A DNA stretch of 9,869 bases from Candidatus Omnitrophota bacterium (lineage in GTDB: Bacteria > Omnitrophota > Gorgyraeia > 2-01-FULL-45-10). The DNA lies in contig PLLI01000052.1 in assembly GCA_003140915.1 (NCBI GenBank), positions 735 through 10,603 on the forward strand, read 5' to 3'. A model generated the notes under the pieces. That model had not been told where the DNA came from. It searched no databases and saw nothing but the letters and a program-made list of their open reading frames with translations. The translations under genes and the position numbers were made by a program. This document shows, one piece after another, positions 5,223 to 9,869 of the stretch (position 1 is the stretch's first letter; the number at the start of each line of letters is the position of its first letter).

Positions 5223-7595
5223 ATGAGTAAGTTCAAGACAAAATACGGATATTTCACCGATGACGGCAAAGAGTTCGTCATAACCAGGCCCGACACGCCG
5301 AGGCCGTGGATAAATATAATTGCGAACGGTGATTACGGTCTCGCGATATCCCAGACAGGATCAGGCTACAGCTGGTGGAAAAATTCGAGCGTTGCCCGGA
5401 TAACGAGATGGCTCCAGGACCTCGTGAAGGACGAGATGGGCAAGTACGTATTTATCAAGGATCGGGATGCGAAAAAATTCTGGTCGCTTGGCTGGAAGCC
5501 GTCTTGCCCAAAATTCGATTTTTACGAAGTGCGAAACGGCATCGGCTATACGACGATCACGTCGAAGATAAATAGCATAAAAAGTTCCGCTACGGTCTTC
5601 GTTCCGCTAACCGAGAATCTAGAGATATGGAAGATAACTATCAAGAACGAAGATTCGAAAAGCAGACATTTAAGCCTATATACCTATTTTGAATGGTGTC
5701 TCGGCAGTTCAGACGATGTCCATCGCGAATTTCAGAAGACGTTCATAGATACCTGGTTCGACGATGGACTGAATGCGCTCTTCGGTAAAAAAAAGAAACA
5801 TCTCGTTCCGAAATACATATCTACAGGCATGTTCGAATATCCGATCGCGGGCTTCTCCAGCATAAGCGAAAAATGCGCCTCTTACGAGGCGGACAAAGAA
5901 CGTTTTTTCGGAATGTACAGAAGCCTTGTCAACCCCGCAGGTTTAGAAAAAGAGGCCCTGACAAATACGGCCGGCCCGTGGTATGACCCTATATCCAGTT
6001 TCCAGGTCAATATCGACTTGAAGCCCGGCGAAGAGAAGGTCATGATCTACACGATCGGCCACTTTGAGGATGAGAAAAAGGCAAAGGCGCTCATCAAAAA
6101 ATATCACAGTATCGCGGAGGCCGACAAAGCCTTCGCGAAGACAAAAAAATTCTGGGCCGGCCTTCTGGCGGGGCTTGAGGTCAAGACCCCCGATGAAGCG
6201 TTCAATATACTTACCAATACGTGGCTGAAGTATCAGACTATTGCCGGCAGGCTCTGGGCCAAGACGGCGTATTATCAGTTCTCGGGCGGAATCGGCTTCA
6301 GGGACCAGCTCCAGGACTCGCAGGTCTTCCTGCCGCTAAAGCCGGAACTCTGCAAGAAACAGATCCTGATGCATGCCGGGCACCAATTCGTCGACGGGAC
6401 GGTGCAGCATTGGTGGCACCAGCTGACAACGATCGGTGCCGCTACCAACATGACCGACGATCTTCTCTGGCTGGTATATATCCTCTTCAGCTATTTGGAG
6501 GAGACGAAGGATTTTAAGATACTTGATATAAAAGTGCCGTATCTGAACGGTCCTGCCGGGACGCTATACCAGCATTGTTGTAGAGCGATCGACAAGGTCC
6601 TCTCCCGGTTCTCGAAACGCGGCCTTCCTTTAATGGGCGACGGCGATTGGAACGACGGGTTCAACCTCATCGGCTCCGGCTGGAAGGGCGAGAGCGTATG
6701 GCTCGCCCAGTTCCTGTATGACATCCTTCTAAGATTTGCTCCGATAGCGGAGAGGAAGAAAGACAGGGAGAGGGCAAAGGGCTATGTCGACCGTGCTAAA
6801 AAATTAAAGATCGCGGTAAATAAATATTGCTGGGACGGCGAATGGTATTTCGCGGCGACGAGAGACGACGGTAAGGTTGTCGGGGGCCACAAGTGCAGGG
6901 AAGGCAAGGTCTATTTAATGACGCAAGCCTGGGGCGTATTCAACGATGTCTCGACCGAGGAGCGCAAGATAAAATCGATGAACGCGGTCTGGAAATATCT
7001 GCAGACAAAATACGGACCGCTCCTGATAGCGCCCGGTTTCTCCGTCCCGGACGAGCATATAGGCTACATAACAAGATACGCTCCCGGCGTAAGAGAGAAC
7101 GGCGCCGTCTATACTCATGCCGCATGCTGGGCGGTGCTGGCCGAATGTTCCCTGGGCCGCGGCGACAAGGCTTACGAGATCTATTCGAGTTTCTGCCCAA
7201 TAAAGAGAGGTATGGACCCGGACCTTTACAAGTGCGAACCGTATGTCACGCCTGGAAACACCAACGGCCCTCAAGCTGCTGATTACGGATCGGGCGGGTG
7301 GACGTGGTATTCGGGTTCTGGAGGGTGGCTGTACAGGGTCTCGACCAACTGGATTCTCGGAGTCAGGCCCGCTTACGGCGGGCTCGTCATAGACCCATGC
7401 ATACCTTCCGAGTGGGATGGTTTCACGATGAAGAGGGCCTACGGCAGGGCCGTATATAATATAGAGGTAACGAATCCTGAACATGTTTCGAAGGGTGTTA
7501 AAAAAGTGTATTTGGATGGGAAAAGAATGGATTCGAACATGATAAAAGATTTGAGCGACGGGGAAAGTCATAACGTTAAAGCGGTGATGGGATAA
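5223..7595 (+). CDS. GH94 family beta-glycoside phosphorylase, cytoplasmic
   Basis: This 790-residue protein has no signal peptide. The N-terminal beta-sandwich (about 1-310) begins KYGYFTDDGKEFVITRPDTP, as in cellobiose and chitobiose phosphorylases. An (alpha/alpha)6 barrel follows, with GFRDQLQD (358-365), VQHWWH (394-399), TDDLLWL (411-417) and GDGDWNDG (472-479); Asp475 aligns by motif with the family's general acid. ENGAVYTHAACW (625-636) and GGWTWYSGSGGW (691-702) correspond to the phosphate-binding segments. The C-terminal part (ILGV..., VIDPCIPSEWDG, NPEHVSKGV) is again cellobiose-phosphorylase-like. GH94 enzymes split a beta-linked glucoside with phosphate, releasing sugar 1-phosphate. 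The length fits two-sugar phosphorylases (about 800 residues) better than the longer beta-1,2-oligoglucan phosphorylases. The barrel motifs resemble the GH94 domain of NdvB more than classical cellobiose phosphorylase. Acceptor and linkage cannot be fixed from the sequence alone. The start is supported by AGGAAC at 5210-5215. Confidence 0.9.
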   Translation: MSKFKTKYGYFTDDGKEFVITRPDTPRPWINIIANGDYGLAISQTGSGYSWWKNSSVARITRWLQDLVKDEMGKYVFIKDRDAKKFWSLGWKPSCPKFDFYEVRNGIGYTTITSKINSIKSSATVFVPLTENLEIWKITIKNEDSKSRHLSLYTYFEWCLGSSDDVHREFQKTFIDTWFDDGLNALFGKKKKHLVPKYISTGMFEYPIAGFSSISEKCASYEADKERFFGMYRSLVNPAGLEKEALTNTAGPWYDPISSFQVNIDLKPGEEKVMIYTIGHFEDEKKAKALIKKYHSIAEADKAFAKTKKFWAGLLAGLEVKTPDEAFNILTNTWLKYQTIAGRLWAKTAYYQFSGGIGFRDQLQDSQVFLPLKPELCKKQILMHAGHQFVDGTVQHWWHQLTTIGAATNMTDDLLWLVYILFSYLEETKDFKILDIKVPYLNGPAGTLYQHCCRAIDKVLSRFSKRGLPLMGDGDWNDGFNLIGSGWKGESVWLAQFLYDILLRFAPIAERKKDRERAKGYVDRAKKLKIAVNKYCWDGEWYFAATRDDGKVVGGHKCREGKVYLMTQAWGVFNDVSTEERKIKSMNAVWKYLQTKYGPLLIAPGFSVPDEHIGYITRYAPGVRENGAVYTHAACWAVLAECSLGRGDKAYEIYSSFCPIKRGMDPDLYKCEPYVTPGNTNGPQAADYGSGGWTWYSGSGGWLYRVSTNWILGVRPAYGGLVIDPCIPSEWDGFTMKRAYGRAVYNIEVTNPEHVSKGVKKVYLDGKRMDSNMIKDLSDGESHNVKAVMG

Positions 7596-7599
7596 GCCT

Positions 7600-8268
7600 A
7601 TGCGCATCTTAGTCATAGAAGATGAGAAGAAGATAGCCGACTTCATAAAGCGCGGCCTCAAGGAAGAAGGATACGCCGTGGATCTTGCCATAGACGGGGA
7701 GAACGGTCTCTTTCTCGCTAAAACGAATGACTATGACCTGATACTTTTAGACCTTATGCTTCCGAAGATAGACGGTATTACGGTCTGCAAGATGTTAAGG
7801 GAAGAGAAGAACCCGTCCCCCATCATAATGCTTACGGCAAAGGACGCTCTCAAAGATAAAGTAACCGGTCTGGACGCCGGTGCCGATGATTATCTCACAA
7901 AGCCGTTTGCCTTCGAAGAGCTTCTGGCCAGGATAAGGGCTATATTAAGGAAGAAGGGGGAGCGACAGGCGACGAAACTTGAGATCGATGACCTTTCGCT
8001 CGACCTTTACACGCATAAGGTCACCAGGTCGGGAAAAGAGATAGAGCTGACGTCGAAAGAATACACGCTTTTAGAGTATCTCATGCGCAATGCCGGCAAA
8101 GTAGTGACGAGGACGATGATATCGGAGCATGTGTGGGATATAGATTTCGATACTTTCACGAACGTCATAGATGTATATATCAATTATCTTCGCAACAAGA
8201 TAGATTCGGGGGCAAAGAAAAAGCTGATTCAGACCGTGAGGGGAAGAGGATACATCCTGAAGGGATAG
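7600..8268 (+). CDS. OmpR/PhoB-family response regulator
   Basis: This 222-residue regulator is of complete length. The receiver domain (about 1-118) has the acidic pair Glu7-Asp8, the phosphoacceptor Asp51 in LLDLMLP, Thr79 in MLTA and Lys101 in the TKPF motif. The winged-helix DNA-binding domain (about 126-222) has ELTSKEYTLLEYLM, the recognition region around NVIDVYINYLRNKI and the closing VRGRGYIL wing. It should bind DNA when phosphorylated by the kinase that starts one base after its stop. It starts four bases after the GH94 stop, with a weak GGGA ribosome site, so it is probably read on the same transcript. Likely targets are P1 or P2 of this cluster, but no direct-repeat operator was proven. 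Confidence 0.95.
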   Translation: MRILVIEDEKKIADFIKRGLKEEGYAVDLAIDGENGLFLAKTNDYDLILLDLMLPKIDGITVCKMLREEKNPSPIIMLTAKDALKDKVTGLDAGADDYLTKPFAFEELLARIRAILRKKGERQATKLEIDDLSLDLYTHKVTRSGKEIELTSKEYTLLEYLMRNAGKVVTRTMISEHVWDIDFDTFTNVIDVYINYLRNKIDSGAKKKLIQTVRGRGYILKG

Positions 8269-8269
8269 C

Positions 8270-9733
8270 ATGTTCTACAAATCGATACGCTTCAAGGTAA
8301 CGATAGTCTATATGGCCATATTGGCCATCACGCTTTACGCGTTCAGCACCATCCTGTATCATCAGGTAAGCAAGTCCCTTTATGATAATATGGATACGCT
8401 TCTCAGCTCGCGCGCGGAAGGCATAGTATCGGCCATAGGCACTTACTGGGCAACCGAAAAATTAGGGACGATGCGCTACGGCGCGGACGCTCTGGCAAGC
8501 GACAATGTGGACTTTGCCACGATCGCCCAGCGCTGGGTGGGCGCCACGTCGAAAGACCCGAAACTCCTGAATATCATCGTCCAGATATTCGACGCGAAAG
8601 GAGAGATCGTCGCGTCGTCGAAAAATACCCAGGGCATAACGAGCGTATCCGAACAGACACTTTTTGCCGCGCTGCAGGGCAAGAGCACTTTCGACACGTT
8701 GACGTCATCGTTCCCGACAAAGAAGGCGCAAGCCTTCCGTGTCTTCATTACCCCCGCCATCCAGAACGATAGTGTGGAATATATCGTTCAGGTGGCAAGC
8801 CCTCTCGATCCGATAGCGAATGCCTTGAACAGCCTCAAGGTGACGCTCTTCGTCCTATTTCCGATCACCGTTCTGATCACGGGCGTCACGGGAGCATTTC
8901 TTGTTAAACTTACCCTGCGTCCCGTCGACAGCATGATACGCACGATCCATGGCATAACGGCCGAGAACATGAAGATGAAACTGAGGATCCCCAATACCAA
9001 GGATGAGATACAGAAACTCGCGGAGACGTTCAACGATATGCTGGCGCGGCTGGAGCATGCCTTCACGTCCCAGAAGCACCTCTTTGAGGACCTGTCGCAC
9101 GAACTGAAGACGCCGCTTACGATATTAAAAGGTGAGTTCGAAGTGGTCCTGAAGAAGATGCGCTCTCCGGGAGATTACGAAGATGTCCTGAAGTCGAGCC
9201 TTGAGGAGATAGACAAGATGACAAGGCTGGTCGAGAACCTGCTCATGCTGGCGTCGCTTGAAGCAAGACAGGCAATGCCGGAGAAGCGAACGCTCGATCT
9301 CAATGGCTTGCTTAAAAGCGTTGCCGATAATGTTAAAAGGCTGGCCGAAATAAAGAATATCGCCCTGGCATTCAGCGGCAAAAGCGGCATCTCGGTCATA
9401 GGAGACGAAAAGGAGCTCAAGCAATTATTTTTAAACATACTCGATAACGCGGTCAAGTATACTCCCGAGGGCGGCAGGATCGATATAAGCGTTGTGGAAG
9501 ATATGCGATCAACGAGGATATCCGTCAAAGATACCGGCGTCGGGATACCGTCAGCCGACATCCCCCATATATTCGATAGGTTCTATCGCGTGCACAGCGC
9601 GAGGTCCAGTTATGGCTTTGGCCTGGGGCTTAGCATAGTAAAGGTCATAGCGGACGCCCACAACGGCTCTATCAAGGTAGAGTCCTCGCCCGGGTCGGGA
9701 ACGACTTTTATCATTACCCTTCCATTAAAATAG
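8270..9733 (+). CDS. Sensor histidine kinase (HAMP, HisKA, HATPase_c)
   Basis: This 487-residue inner-membrane kinase has membrane helices at about 10-32 and 189-212, enclosing a periplasmic sensor region of about 155 residues that I cannot assign to a ligand class. A HAMP linker (about 213-265) leads to HisKA with the phosphorylated His277 in DLSHELKTPLT. The ATPase domain is complete: N-box LFLNILDNAVKY (Asn389, Asn393), G1 DTGVGIP (421-427), F-box HIFDRFYR, G2 GFGLGLSIVK (449-458) and a terminal GSGTTF. It starts one base after the regulator stop, so the two form a standard two-component pair. The arrangement resembles CusS-type kinases, but nothing points to metal sensing here. The sugar operon in front suggests an envelope or glucan-related signal, which is inference. 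Confidence 0.95.
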   Translation: MFYKSIRFKVTIVYMAILAITLYAFSTILYHQVSKSLYDNMDTLLSSRAEGIVSAIGTYWATEKLGTMRYGADALASDNVDFATIAQRWVGATSKDPKLLNIIVQIFDAKGEIVASSKNTQGITSVSEQTLFAALQGKSTFDTLTSSFPTKKAQAFRVFITPAIQNDSVEYIVQVASPLDPIANALNSLKVTLFVLFPITVLITGVTGAFLVKLTLRPVDSMIRTIHGITAENMKMKLRIPNTKDEIQKLAETFNDMLARLEHAFTSQKHLFEDLSHELKTPLTILKGEFEVVLKKMRSPGDYEDVLKSSLEEIDKMTRLVENLLMLASLEARQAMPEKRTLDLNGLLKSVADNVKRLAEIKNIALAFSGKSGISVIGDEKELKQLFLNILDNAVKYTPEGGRIDISVVEDMRSTRISVKDTGVGIPSADIPHIFDRFYRVHSARSSYGFGLGLSIVKVIADAHNGSIKVESSPGSGTTFIITLPLK

Positions 9734-9748
9734 AAGTTTCTGCGCAAA

Positions 9749-9853
9749 ATAACCAAACACCAAGATACCATAACCAAACAATAACCAATAACCAATTTTC
9801 AATTGATTATTGATGATTGGAATTTAATTGGTGATTGTATCTTGGTTATTGGT
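9749..9853. repeat. AT-rich imperfect palindrome with ATAACCA repeats
   Basis: The arm 9752-9768 pairs with 9837-9853 at 15 of 17 positions, including an exact CCAAGATAC / GTATCTTGG. An inner pair ACCAATT (9791-9797) / AATTGGT (9826-9832) is also exact. ATAACCA occurs directly at 9749, 9770, 9781 and 9788 and inverted at 9843-9849. The 11-mer ATAACCAAACA repeats at 9749 and 9770. A T5 run follows at 9864-9868. It begins 16 bases after the kinase stop, so it may end the operon transcript, but its shape also fits a small extragenic repeat element. No coding frame is seen in it. Confidence 0.65.
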
Positions 9854-9869
9854 AATTTCATGCTTTTTG

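Noticed and set aside
7540..7599. Separate promoter for the two-component genes near 7552
   Set aside because: A TTGAGC-like box is visible but no convincing -10 follows, and it lies in coding sequence with a 4-base gap to the next gene.
6915..7691. 258-codon open frame on the minus strand inside the GH94 and regulator genes
   Set aside because: It is antisense to two well-supported genes, shows no recognisable domain and is explained by codon bias on the + strand.
7600..9733. Naming the pair cusR/cusS or another heavy-metal system
   Set aside because: The similarity is at the level of general domain architecture; no metal-binding motif or efflux genes are present.
9749..9794. CRISPR-like array from the ATAACCA repeats
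   Set aside because: The repeat units are only 7-11 bases, unevenly spaced and part of a palindrome; there are no spacers of constant length and no cas genes.

Overview
The window is a single gene cluster in which all eight genes lie on the + strand. It comes from a Gram-negative-type (diderm) bacterium: there is a lipoprotein, a predicted outer-membrane beta-barrel protein and several Sec signal peptides. Heavy use of ATA (Ile) and AGG (Arg) codons, moderate GC content, and the mix of a HAMP-only protein, a glycoamylase-family protein, short secreted orphans and aromatic-rich barrel proteins recall uncultivated lineages such as Omnitrophota. That assignment is an impression from style, not a proof.

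Layout. Positions 1-161 are a non-coding leader. It holds a strong GC-rich hairpin (41-89), a good extended -10 sigma70-type promoter (106-133) and a clear ribosome binding site (148-153). Then come a membrane-anchored HAMP protein (162-854), an exported glycoamylase-like / GH144-like glycoside hydrolase (851-2089, 4-base overlap) and a small secreted orphan (2097-2465). A second promoter (2471-2498) lies directly in front of a predicted outer-membrane barrel protein (2506-3876), which may be translated from a leaderless or nearly leaderless transcript. Next are a sugar-type ABC solute-binding lipoprotein (3904-5211, TTG start), a cytoplasmic GH94 phosphorylase (5223-7595), an OmpR-family response regulator (7600-8268) and its histidine kinase (8270-9733). 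The last 136 bases hold an AT-rich imperfect palindrome with ATAACCA repeats. No gene-free stretch exceeds 300 bases.

How the genes may work together. The two enzymes belong to the two families that are fused, together with a glycosyltransferase, in the cyclic beta-1,2-glucan synthase NdvB. Here they are separate genes with no glycosyltransferase, so the arrangement looks degradative. The exported hydrolase would cut an extracellular or periplasmic beta-glucan, the barrel protein may pass material through or display it at the outer membrane, the lipoprotein would capture the oligosaccharides, and the cytoplasmic GH94 enzyme would phosphorolyse them to sugar 1-phosphate. The two-component system (possibly with the HAMP protein) is transcribed in line and could sense the glucan or the envelope state. 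Beta-1,2-glucan as substrate is an inference from family membership and context. No permease, transport ATPase or beta-glucosidase is present in the window.
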